From Cryptomeria japonica (Eukaryota > Streptophyta > Pinopsida > Cupressales > Cupressaceae), in the NCBI RefSeq assembly GCF_030272615.1, contig NC_081409.1, positions 530,756,291 to 530,820,290 of the forward strand: DNA of 64,000 nucleotides, read 5' to 3'. The position numbers and the translations under genes were made by a program. Positions 11,128 to 21,729 of the stretch are shown piece by piece; within the stretch, counting starts at the first letter, position 1; each line of letters opens with the position of its first letter. Under the pieces are notes generated by a model, which saw only the letters and a program-made list of their open reading frames with translations, did not search any database and had not been told where the DNA came from.

Positions 11128-13513
11128 ACTTTTCTAAGGTAGAAGTTCGAAGCTTTTGAGAAATTCAAGATCTTTAAAGAACAGGTTCAAATGGAAACTG
11201 GATTGAAAATCAAATGTCTAAGATCAGATCATGGTAGTGAGTTCACTTCTCATGAATTTAACAGTTATTGTGAAACAAATGGAATCAGAAGATAGTTATC
11301 TACACCTCAAACAACTTAGCAGAATGGAGTAGTGGAAAGAAAGAACATAACCATTTTGGATGTAGCAAGATCTATGATGATGGAAGACAAATTGCCTCAT
11401 ATCTACTGGAGAGAAGTAGTGAGTACAATAGTCTACACATTCAATAGAGTTCACATCAAAGGTGAAACTGGTAAGACCCCTTATGAATTATGGTTTGGAC
11501 ATACACCTATTATTAAGTATTTCAGAATTTTTGTAAGTAAATGCTATATCAAAAGAGATGATTCAATTGGAAAGTTTGATCCTAGATGTGATGAAGGGAT
11601 ATTTCTTGGTTATTCAATTCAAAGAAAGCATATAGATGTTATAACAAAAGATTGCACAAAATTATGGAAAGTGCTAATGTGAACATGGATGAGCAGTACA
11701 TAAATCATTCTATATCATATGACAAGGAACCAGTAGTGGAAATGATCATAACTGAACCGACAATGCCTCAACTGGTTAGGAAATTGAGATAGTTACATTG
11801 GCACAATTAGAAAATTCAACTGTAACTAATGATCAAAGCAGTGAACCTGAAGTTCAAAAGATACCAAGGTATGTAAGATTAAATCATTCTGAAGATCAAA
11901 TTATTGGAGATAGGAACAAGGGAGTTATGACAAGAAGAAAACTAGCAAATGAAGAGGTATGTCTTATTTCTCAAGTTGAGCTAGCAACTGTTATTGAATC
12001 TTGTAAGGATGAACATTGGTTAAAGGCTATGGAAGATGAATTAGACCATATAGAGAAAAATGAGACTTGGTCTTTAGTTCCCCGACCTAAAAATAAGAAT
12101 GTTATTGGAACTAAATGGGTTTTTAGGAATAAACTAAATGAGGATGGTAAAGTTGTAAGAAACAAGGCTAGATTGGTTTGTAAAGGATATTCTCAAATGG
12201 AAGGAATTGATTATGGTGAGACATTTGCACCTGTAGCTAGAATTGAAGCTGTTAGACTATTTCTTGCCTATGCGGCTTATAAGAACTATAAGGTTTATCA
12301 AATGGATGTTAAATGTTCATTTTTGAATCATGAACTTGAAGAAGAAGTATACATTGAGCAACCTAATGGATTTTCACTAACAGATGATAAAGATATGGTT
12401 TGCAGATTGAAGAAAGCTTTATATGGATTGAAACAGGCTCCTAGAGCTTGGTATGCAAGATTGGATAAATATTTTTTGAAGCTTGGTTTTACTAAAGGTG
12501 GTGCTAATAGTAATTTATATTATAAGATCACTGATAATGATATTCTAATTATTAAAGTATTTGTTGATGATATCATTTTTTGAGGAGAAGATAAATTGTG
12601 CATGGAATTTGCTAACAATATGAAGAATGAATTTGAAATGTCCATAATTGGTGACATGAGATTTTTCTTACTTTTGCAGATTACTCAAACTAACAAAGGC
12701 ATTTTTATCTGTCAAACTAAGTATCTAAGGGAATTGTTCAAGAAGTTTGGTATGTATAATTCCAAACCGATAAGTGTTCCTATGGTGACAAGTGAGAAAT
12801 TATCTACCAAGGATACTTCTACACCAGTAAATCTGGCAAGGTATAAGTCTATGATTGGTGGTCTATTATATCTAACTCAGACTAGACTAGATATTATGAA
12901 TGCAGTAAGTATTGTTTCAAGATATCAAAGTAATCCTAAAGAAAATCATGAATGTGCAGTAAAGAGGATATTCCGGTATTTGCAAGGAACAACAGAATAT
13001 GGTTTATGGCATTCTAAAAATGATGCTTTCACTTTATGTGCATATACTGACTCAGATTGGGCAAGAGATACTGACGACATGAAGAGAACTTCTGGTGGAG
13101 CTTTCTTTCTTGGAAAGAAACTGGTTTCATGGATCAACGAAAAATAGTCATGCATTTCTTTATCTACTAGAAAAGCCGAGTATGTTGTAGCAGCAACTAA
13201 TTGCACTCAAGTCTTGCAGATGAAGCAAATGTTGAAGGATAGCAGGGTAAATTGTAGTGAACTGGTAGTTATCTACTATGATAACTCTGTAGCTATTGAC
13301 ATGTCTAAGAGTTTGGTACTTCACTCTAAGACTAAGCATATATCAATAAAGTATAACTTTCTGAAGGACAAGGTAGAAGCAAAGGAAGTCAAATTGGTTT
13401 ATGTGAACACTAAAGAATAGATTGCAAATATATTCACTAAACTGTTGTCTAAGGAATCATTTAAGTATTTGAGAGACAGGTTAGGGGTTTCTACCCCTGT
13501 GATAGAGACTTGA
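11128..13513 (+). pseudogene. Copia A integrase core, reverse transcriptase and RNase H (decayed)
   Basis: Continues the frame of 3134-4960 after the inserted element. The integrase core has RSDHGSEF near 11224 and GVVERKN near 11326-11346, so the second Asp and the Glu of the DDE triad remain. A one-base deletion near 11630 shifts frame before the reverse transcriptase, which reads from about 11798. RT motifs include [27 protein letters not shown] and the FVDD catalytic box near 12560. RNase H carries YTDSDWA near 13050 and ends at TGA 13511-13513. In-frame stops lie at 11140, 11293, 11317, 12581, 13145 and 13418. Confidence 0.92.
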
Positions 13514-13853
13514 TTGATGCACTTTGTCATCAATCTGACATGCATTATCAGAGATATTTTTTATTCTGGCACTGATGAGTGGTGCTACTACTCAGGGGGA
13601 GTAGTCAGCTTTGAGATACAAAGGTTTTCTTGCTTTGATATTTTTGTCCGATTTCTGGCATTGATGTCAAAGAGGGGGAGCTAGTGATGTGAAAAAAAAA
13701 TGTAGAACCTTACAGAGATATCATTCACAGGGGGGAGTTATCGATATTCAAGAGATTATTGGTTGTCTTCCACAAGGGGAGACTTGTTTGACATTTTTTG
13801 GTACTTAGATGTTTTTCACATCTAGTGTTGTCATCAATGCCAAAGGGGGAGAT
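13514..13853 (+). other. 3' untranslated region and polypurine tract of copia A
   Basis: Five purine-rich GGGGGAG-type words lie between 13595 and 13852. The last, AAAGGGGGAGA (13842-13852), directly precedes the 3' LTR and is the polypurine tract priming plus-strand synthesis. The phrase catcaatgccaaagggggag is shared with B1. Confidence 0.8.
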
Positions 13854-14467
13854 TGTTGGCATTATTGGATGAATTGATTATGTGTTGCATTGATGTTTTG
13901 TCATTAATGTCAATACTATTTGTTATGGTTGGTTACCGATAGACAGGTTTTGGTTACCGGTAGAAGAGACTATCTGTTGGACACTTCTGAAATGTTTGGA
14001 TATATGGAATATGTTTGGTTACATGTGGTACGTGCTTCTGGAGCATGTTTTGGTCAGTTGGTATTGACTTGGTAATAGGATGCTATCATACACTCTGGTA
14101 AACCCTTACCGGCATTGGTTTAAGGTTCTATCGATAGAGCTTTCATGGAGGAATCTTGACAAGATGCATAATTGGTGTTGATGTAGCTTCTAGATGAATT
14201 TCAGGATGTTGAAGATGTTCTTTGATCGTGCTTCAACTGTTTGAATACATTTCTTTGGCGTGGTGGACCCAAAATAGATCTTGTACCTATCTAGGTTATG
14301 GACCAGTATCATGTTAACATGTACTCTACATGTGATTAGGATGTTTCGAGATGATCTATCGATTGGCTATTATTGTTTTGGTCTTAAGCCGACATGGAAT
14401 ATCATTGTAATAGGAATCTATGTAATGATCTTATTGTAATATATTTTAGGTGGCTGACCTAATTGGT
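13854..14467 (+). repeat. 3' LTR of copia A, first part
   Basis: Matches the 5' LTR from its start to 2472, then stops where B1 begins. The continuation is at 21118-21724. Confidence 0.92.
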
Positions 14468-15237
14468 TGCTAGTATTATACACTTAGATGAGAATAGTTG
14501 ATGTTGTCATTGATGGAAACCAACTGGTAATATGGTTCATAGGTGACGCTGACAACAGACATCATCTACCAGCACCGATAGGCACTACAAGGTTATTCAC
14601 TGACATCCAGTCTACATCGACAGTAGATTACACCGGCACTCTAAAATGACATGGAAATAATATTGTTTTGTACTGTAATTATATTGTATAGCTGACATGA
14701 TGTATTGTAAAGACTCATATATGGATGAGATCTTGTAAGTCATTTTGTAAGTAAGCAAGGAATGTAATTAGGAAATTAATGTAAGCGGTATATGAAAGTG
14801 AATAACTGTATATGCATTATGATGTAATTATTTTATGAGTGAATAAGAGAAGAGTGAAGTGAAGAAAGGTTTATGGTAGAGGTATCTAATAGAGCTTAAA
14901 CCGGTACTGAATCCAGCATTGCAGATGCTATTTTAAGCAGTACATTATCATTGGATTTAACTATCCAATTGTAGTTAGTGGGACTCCATTTTTGTATTAA
15001 GCAGTGAGCTCTAGGATGTTGGCCTTCCTACATGTGCAGGCCCCTATTATATAAGTAATATTTATTTATATTGGTCAGTGAGTAAATATTGTGGGTCACA
15101 AATCACACTGAGGTTTTTCCCCTACAGAGTTTCCTAGCCAAAAATATTTGTGTTATGATGTGCATTGATGGTTATACTTTTGCTACACTGATTCACCCCC
15201 CCTCTTAGTGTCTTTGGGACTGATCAAGTATCTAACA
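14468..15237 (+). repeat. 5' LTR of B1
   Basis: Starts TGCTAGTATTATACAC (the 3' copy has TGTTGGAATTATACAC) and ends ATCTAACA before the primer site. It lacks about 85 bp near its 3' end that the other copy has. A possible TATA element (catatatgg) is at about 14716. Confidence 0.9.
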
Positions 15238-15239
15238 AT

Positions 15240-15250
15240 TGGTATCAGAG
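15240..15250 (+). other. Primer-binding site of B1
   Basis: TGGTATCAGAG, the standard plant copia primer site complementary to the initiator methionine tRNA 3' end, lying two bases after the LTR. Confidence 0.88.
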
Positions 15251-15293
15251 TCTAGTCCTCTATTTGCAAAAGCCTAACAACTTGAGGAAGATT

Positions 15294-16424
15294 CTGAAAC
15301 CGGTATCGACAAAAAGTTTGAGACAACAATTGGAGGGAGGTCTTGAAGATTTTGATGTAGAAAAATTGAAGAATATCAAACTAGAAGATGAACTTAGAAC
15401 TGCTTGGGAATTCATCAAAGCACTTCAAGATAACTTGGTTATAGCAAAGAGTAAGAGAAAAGAATTACATGTGCAATTGCAAAATCAAGATGATGAAGAA
15501 AAAGAAACTCTTAGAGATATTGCAGAGAAATTAAGACAAGAGAACAGTAACATGAAGAATGAGATGCAAGATTTAACAATGAGATTATGCAATGATATTG
15601 AAGATAGAAAAAGGAATGAAGAAGATTTGGCTAGAAGACTTAATGAAAGATCAGATGAATCTCAAAGGCTTAGTTATGAAAATGATATGCTTAAAACATA
15701 TTTGATTCACATGCAACATGACAAAGAGGAACTTATGAGACAAGTTAGCACTTTGGAAAGTGAGTTGGTCGCGATAAATGAATACAAAGACAAATTCAAG
15801 AAAAGTTCAGATAATCTTGATGATATGCTGAAAAGTTAGAAACCTGATTGAGAAATAGCTGGACTTGGATTTGAACATGGAGGAAATTCTAGGACTGCAA
15901 ACAATCATGATCACAACAAACCAATAAGGCAACCTAATGATTATAAATTCAATGGGAAATGTTTTAATTGCAACAAATTTGGTCATAGATCAAATCAGTG
16001 CAGATTTAGGAATAATCATAATACAAACTTACCCATCGGTCAATGTTCCAAATGCAATAAAAATGGTCATAACTCAGACAATTGTAGAATTAATGTGAAA
16101 TTCTATGTTTGTGGTAGATTTGGACATTTATCTAATCAATGAAGAACTCAAACCAATCAAGGTTATGGAAAAACTATTCAGAGAAATAATGTAACTTGTT
16201 ATGCATGTAACAAGATTGGGCATATTGCAAAACTCTGTAGAAGCAAGACTATGCCAGTGAACAATAAAGGATCTAATGACAAAGGCAAAGAGAAGGTGAC
16301 TGAAATCAAGCAAGAATTTTCTAAACAATGGATTAGGAAGAGAGATCAGAGGATTGATGAATCTATCACTTCACTGACAGAACAGAGTAATCCTACACTG
16401 ACAAGAGATTCTTCATCTAACTAA
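15294..16424 (+). pseudogene. B1 ORF1: coiled-coil and zinc-knuckle gag-like protein
   Basis: The frame is continuous from the leader to TAA 16422-16424 apart from three stops (15837, 15849, 16140). The first ~190 residues are Lys/Glu-rich and look coiled-coil. Zinc knuckles follow: CFNCNKFGHRSNQC (15963-16004), CSKCNKNGHNSDNC (near 16045), a damaged third (VCGRFGHLSNQ then a stop) and CYACNKIGHIAKLC (near 16198). Such knuckles bind RNA in Gag proteins. The usual copia gag N-terminal domain is not recognisable. There is no ATG at the expected start: an in-frame CTG (15294) sits where copia A has its ATG. B2 carries the same protein at 55922-57022. Confidence 0.82.
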
Positions 16425-16727
16425 GGAATACTCCTTAGGGGTAAGGCAACAAATTGAAAATCATGCATTTACCCTTAGTTGGTGGTAAGAAGTTATAATT
16501 CTTCTTTATCGGCAGATATGTGGAGTTTTCACTTCACCGCTGAAGCATTTATTGCAGTTGTAAGTTACTTTTTGGTTATAAAGGCACTGTAACTTCTCAT
16601 TTCATCTCACCAAGCATCCAAGCATTCAAAGAGAGAATAGTTGAGCAAAGACATTCTAAAGGCGAAGCAGCAAAGGTCTTTCAGAGCATTCAAGGATTTC
16701 TCAATTAAAAGGTATTTATCTTTCGCA

Positions 16728-19700
16728 ATGGCTTCCTCATCCTCCATTCCTAAATTCGTAGCAAACCCTACCATTGTGGAGAACATAAAACGACCTAGAC
16801 CCATTTTCAAAATCATTCCTCAGATAGCAAAATTGGATGACTCCATTGGTGCATTTTCTAGAATCCTGAAGGGAGTTGCGTTTGTTGAAGACCCAAGGGC
16901 ATACATATATTGTAACATAGAAATTTTAGGGTCTGAAGATTTGAAGAACATGTACATGAATTTTATCACTAACAAGAATGGGGTAGTAAAACCGGAACAC
17001 AAGGTAGTTGAGGATTTAGGTTTCATTGATATCCTCCATATGCCAGAATTCTTAGATGCAACTATCCGCTATGTTCTTAGCAGGTTTCATGGTGAATTTA
17101 TGTGGTTGGACTCAATTTTTAAGATCACTAAAGAGGCTATAAGGGCTATTACTGGTTTACCATCCACCAACACTAGGCTTGACAAGAAGAAGAAAATCCC
17201 TAACAAAGAGGTTATGAGCTTAACCGGAGCTACATCCGATAATAGGTTACTTAGGGTCAATGATATAAATGTTAAATTTGCAAGTATGGTCATTGGATAT
17301 AAAGTTGCTCATACTAATAGGTTGAATTATGTATCTAGTTCCTGCATTCATAGTGCTAATGAGAGCATATTAAACAATAGTAAAATTGACATCTGTGAAT
17401 GGTTAAAGGATGAACTGTTAGAGAATTTGCACAAAATCAAAGGTGATAAGAAAGGAACCTTTAAATTTGGAAGTCTGTTTGTGTGTTTAATGCTTTACTT
17501 TTCAAAGGAGATTCTCGGTATAGGACATAAGGATTTTGCCTATGATATTTATGTTGGAAAACAGATAAAGGAGGCAATCACTAGTATGGGATTTGATGGT
17601 GATGAATTGGTAAAAGACTATTTCCAGAATTTCCAAGATAAAATGAGACAAAGGGAAAGGATTCCCCAAAGCATTGTGGATAAATATGATAAACAGATAT
17701 GCTTTATAGTGAAAAGAGATGAAATTTGGATGGAGGCAGTTAGACCCAGAACTGGCTGGATTACTGAAATGGGATATGAGGTGGATTCTCACATCTTAGA
17801 TTCATATGCTAAAATACTCCTATATGCTCCACTAGAACCAACAGAGGAAATATTTGGTAATGTTGAAACTATTGAAAGTGGTGTTGCTATGATGAAGCAG
17901 AGGAAGAAAATAGAGAAAATAATGAAAGATGCTTCTAAGATGGTAAAGGATGTTAAAGAAGGATTGATGAATCTTGGCAGTATTGTTTCTAGTGTGTTAG
18001 AAAGTCAATCAGAGTAGAAACTGGTAGCTCACATTTCCCCTGTGGCTACTACATCTGATTCTAACACTGATCAGGTAGCCAAATTCAAGAGAGTGGACAG
18101 GAAGAAAAGAAAACCCTCACCGACACCAGCTCCATCTCCCAAGAAGTCAAGGACACAGAGAAAGAAACAACAAGTTGTAAGAGAGCCTAGTGGTCTGAAG
18201 AAGAAAGTGACTCCAAAGAAGAAACCTAAACCTAAGGCACCAGATACTCTTACACCGGAAGAGTTGATCAATGAAATCACCCAAGATGGTAACCTTGGTA
18301 ATGTAAATAAATTCTATCATTCTTTTAAGGATTCAGATAAGGATACTATAGAAGAAATTATTATTTTATATCTTGATATATACAAGAAGGTTCTTATTGA
18401 AGTTGTAGATGATCTACCTAATGATTTATAATTAAGATTAGAGGCTAAGAGAATGTTTGTCATGGAGCTTGACAAGAAATTAAAGGTAGAAGCTCTATTA
18501 GTTGTGCATCCTGTTAATTCCAAGTAGGAAATTAATGATCTAATATCTAAAGCCAATAGAATAGTTTTGGTGAGTGGTCACCGACAAGTTAGTCTTATGG
18601 CCGACAGAGTTAAACAAATAGCAAATGAAATAGAGAATAAGTGGGATACATTTTTTGTTGAGAGAGAGAAGAAAGAAGAGAAGGATAGACAGAAAATGGA
18701 CAAGTCATTTACCAAAGTATATCAGAAAGATAAAGGTAAAGGGAAAATTGGAAGTGTACCTGATATCACGGTCAAGGATAACCTTCCTCCACCAGCACAA
18801 GACACCTCACCAATAACTGTAGAGGCACCAACACAAACTGATAGTCAACTTGAAGAGAAGGCAGAGGAAATGACAAAAGATGACATAGATCTAGAGTCTG
18901 ACATTCTTTTTACTATGAATGTGGACACTCGGGACTTTAATATTGTCATGGATAAGGAATCAACTAAAGTTAAGGAAACATAAACCATCCCTGATACTAC
19001 TCATCCTAATATTGAGATACCAGTAGAAGAAGAAGAAGAAATAGGAATCAAAACTAGAACAAGGCATGAACAGAGTATATCTGAACTGATAGTTAGCAAG
19101 GCAGACAGTAAGGATAATAGTAAGGATGAAAATAAGGTTGAAAAAAAAAGTGTGAATAAGGAAGAAATAGTAAATAAAGTAGAGGTTAATGATGGAAGAA
19201 AGATAGCAGAAGTGGTTAAGGTTAATGTGCAGACATCCAGAGAAGATAAGAAACCAACTGCAGAACCTAGCACTTTGCCTAGCACTTCCACTATGGATTA
19301 TAGACCAACAAATATTACAGATGTACTTCTAGATTCAATAAAGATCACAGAATGCAATGCCTTAGCATTTAAGGCTATTGATGGTACTTTACCAATTTTG
19401 CAGATGATTGCACCGACATGTAAAGTTGATCACATTGTTGGGTCTATGAGTAAATTGGACACATTGTCCAAATTCATTTCTTTTAATATTCAAACTGTGG
19501 ATAAAATAAATGAAGAAACTATTAAGGAAAGGGTGAATAAGGAGAAAGATGAATTCTTTGACATGAAAATCAAGGAATGTACAGGACAAATTGATTCTTT
19601 GTTACTGGCACTAAATTCCACCATTCTGGAATACAAAGAGTTGTATAGGGAAGCATGTAAGCCTCACCATTTAACAAAGGATATTGATAAGGAAATAAGG

Positions 19701-19988
19701 AAGACACAAATAGAAATTGATGATATAGCTGACAATATGATACATTCTTCAAAACTTACTTCAGTTTTGGATCAAGAAATGGCAATCTATGAAGAGAAGA
19801 TTGAAAAATTGGAAGTGGAGAAAGTGAGGTTAAAAATGAAAACCCGAGAGTTGAAGAACAAACTTGGTCCTAGATTGGGTAACTTATTAACACACTAGAC
19901 TGAGTTGTCACAGATCACCAAAGCAATAGATGAATTATCTCACCAGGATGATCTGACAAACAGAGACCATAATTTCTTACAGTACTAA
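16728..19988 (+). pseudogene. B1 ORF2: ~1,086-codon protein of unknown function
   Basis: One frame from MASSSSIPKF (16728, good context gcaATGGCT) to TAA 19986-19988, interrupted only by five stops (18015, 18429, 18525, 18981, 19896). The first ~420 residues look globular. Then comes a basic, proline-rich stretch (KRVDRKKRKPSPTPAP, KKSRTQRKKQQ; 18090-18230) that resembles a nuclear localisation signal. A variable acidic region follows (18780-19250), then a conserved C-terminal segment ending in a long coiled coil (19300-19880). B2 encodes a homologue, strongly conserved in the C-terminal part (for example LLLALNSTILEYKELY is identical), so the protein was kept under selection. No enzyme motif was recognised. 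It may be a distant member of the plant mobile-domain type ORFs carried by some retroelements; this is not shown. Confidence 0.82.
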
Positions 19989-20272
19989 GTTTTTGCAAGG
20001 TCTTAACTTGGTTTTGGCAGATATTTTTCAGATTGTACATAACCGGTTACAAGTTTCTAGGTAAATTTTGAATTCTTTGATTCTTTTAACATCCTTTGTT
20101 ATTGATGTCAAAGGGGGAGTAGTGGTGTATGAGAAACATGTACAAAAGGAGATCATTTTCTCTTCTCATGTACAAAAGGAGATCATTTTCTCAGGGGGAG
20201 CACACTCAGTTTTTGGATATCAGTTTTTAGATTTTTCCCATGAGTGTTGCCATCAATGACAAAGGGGGAGAT
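19989..20272 (+). other. B1 3' untranslated region and polypurine tract
   Basis: Contains aaagggggag at about 20110, a 30-bp tandem duplication (20137-20196, catgtacaaaaggagatc repeated), a cagggggag word and the final tract AAAGGGGGAGAT (20261-20272) directly before the LTR. The first and last words have counterparts in copia A. Confidence 0.8.
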
Positions 20273-21117
20273 TGTTGGAATTATACACTCAGATGAGAAT
20301 AGTTGATGTTTTCATTGATGGAAACCAACTGGTAATATGGTTCACAGGTTACACCACAATAGACATCATCTACCGACACCGGCAGGCACTACAAGGTTAT
20401 TCACTGGCATCCAATCTACACCGACAGTAGATTACACCGACACTCTAGGCCGACATGGAAATAATATTGTTTTGTATTGTAATTATATTGTATAGCCAAC
20501 ATGATGTATTGTAAAGACTCATATATGTATGAGATCTTGTAAGTCATTTTGTAAGTAAGCAAGGAATGTAATTAGGAAACGAATGTAAGCGATATATGAG
20601 AGCGAATAACTATATATGCATTATGATGTAATTATTTTATGAGCGAATAAGAGCAGAGCAGAGCAAAGCAAGGTTTATGATAGAGTAATCTGACAGAGCT
20701 TAAACTGGTACTGAATCCAACATTGTAGATGCTATTTTGAGCAGTACATTATCATTGGATTTAACTATCCAATTTTAGTCAGTGGGACTCCATTTTTGTA
20801 TTGAGTAGTGACATCTAGGCTGTTGGGCCCTATTATATAAGTAATATTTATTCATATTGGCTAGTGAGTAAATATTGTGGGTCACAAATCCCACCGAGGT
20901 TTTTCCCCTACCGGGTTTCCTCGCCAAAAATATCTTTGTTATGATGTGCATTGATGGTTATACTTTTTCTTTTCTTTACTACATTATTACTTGTTTACCG
21001 GTATATTAATTTGGGTTATAAAGTTGCAAACAAGTTTAAATCTTTTGTTTACTGGTTAGACACTGATTCACCCCCCCCCCCCTCTCAGTGTCTTAGGGAC
21101 TGATCAAGTATCTAACA
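20273..21117 (+). repeat. 3' LTR of B1
   Basis: Starts TGTTGGAATTATACAC and ends ATCTAACA. It matches 14468-15237 with scattered substitutions, an ~85-bp segment absent from the other copy, and a ~17-bp deletion near 20825 that removes the GTGCAGG block. Confidence 0.9.
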
Positions 21118-21724
21118 ATGGCATGTATGGCATGGGAATGAAATAAGTGTTCGTGGTCTTGGAATGCAATATCATATACGAAGGAGATTTGGTCGATCAT
21201 AGGTGATCGAATTGGGATTAAGGAAGAGGTCAAAGGCCTCCAGTATTGAGCTTAACCGAGACTGTAATCAAGCATGGTAGATGCTATTTCTAGTAGTTCA
21301 CTCTATTGGATTGTATTCCATTTATCTTGAGATGGTTGTTGCCTCTCTATAGTCAGTGAGACTCTTTTGTAATAAGCAGTACGCTCTAGGTAGTGTGCCT
21401 TCCTACATGTGCAGGCCCCTCATTGTATCACATACTTTCTGTAGAAGTATCATCTAACTATAGGTAGGCTTCCCACCATGGTTTTTCCCTTTTTGGCTTT
21501 TCTGCATACAAATCATGGTGTTATCTGGTATGGTTTCTTTGCATTGATTATGTGTTTAATTGTTAAGTTGTATTGTTTACCAGTATCTATTCCTACCAAC
21601 ATTTGTATGTGCTTTATTGATACTTAATATGTTTAAAGGTTATTAATTGGATTAAAAGTTATAATCTATTAACAACTAATTCACCCTCCCCCCCCCTCTC
21701 AATTGTTCACCAGTTATCCTAATA
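21118..21724 (+). repeat. 3' LTR of copia A, second part
   Basis: Resumes at atggcatgtatgg, equivalent to 2521 of the 5' LTR, and runs to CCTAATA, followed by the target duplication GTCTA. Equivalents of 2473-2520 are missing between the two parts. Confidence 0.92.
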
Positions 21725-21729
21725 GTCTA

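Larger units (their letters stand above)
14468..21117 (+). mobile_element. B1: pol-less LTR element inserted in the copia A 3' LTR
   Basis: Two similar LTRs enclose a 5.0-kb interior with a standard primer site, a gag-like ORF, a long second ORF and a polypurine tract. No protease, integrase, reverse transcriptase or RNase H motif was found in any frame, so it is non-autonomous for replication. The flanking five bases differ (ttggt and atggc), and 48 bp of the host LTR are missing at the site. A related copy, B2, lies at 55327-60909. The leader after the primer site, the polypurine region and blocks in the LTRs resemble copia A, so proteins of a copia-A-like element could have mobilised it. 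Confidence 0.9.
1839..21724 (+). mobile_element. Copia A: Ty1/copia retrotransposon, host of two nested insertions
   Basis: A near-complete copia element. It starts TGTTGG and is bounded by a perfect 5-bp target duplication GTCTA (1834-1838 and 21725-21729). Order is 5' LTR, tRNA-Met-type primer site, gag, protease, integrase, reverse transcriptase, RNase H, polypurine tract, 3' LTR, which is the copia order. Two younger elements lie inside it: 4961-11127 in the integrase domain and 14468-21117 in the 3' LTR. Without them it is about 7.1 kb. The coding part is decayed mainly by in-frame stops with at least one frameshift, so the copy is dead, but the catalytic motifs are still legible. Confidence 0.93.

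Noticed and set aside
16641-16727. Starting B1 ORF2 at the upstream ATG-like codon near 16641
   Set aside because: The ATG at 16728 has a much better context and begins a typical low-complexity N-terminus; the upstream codons look like leader.
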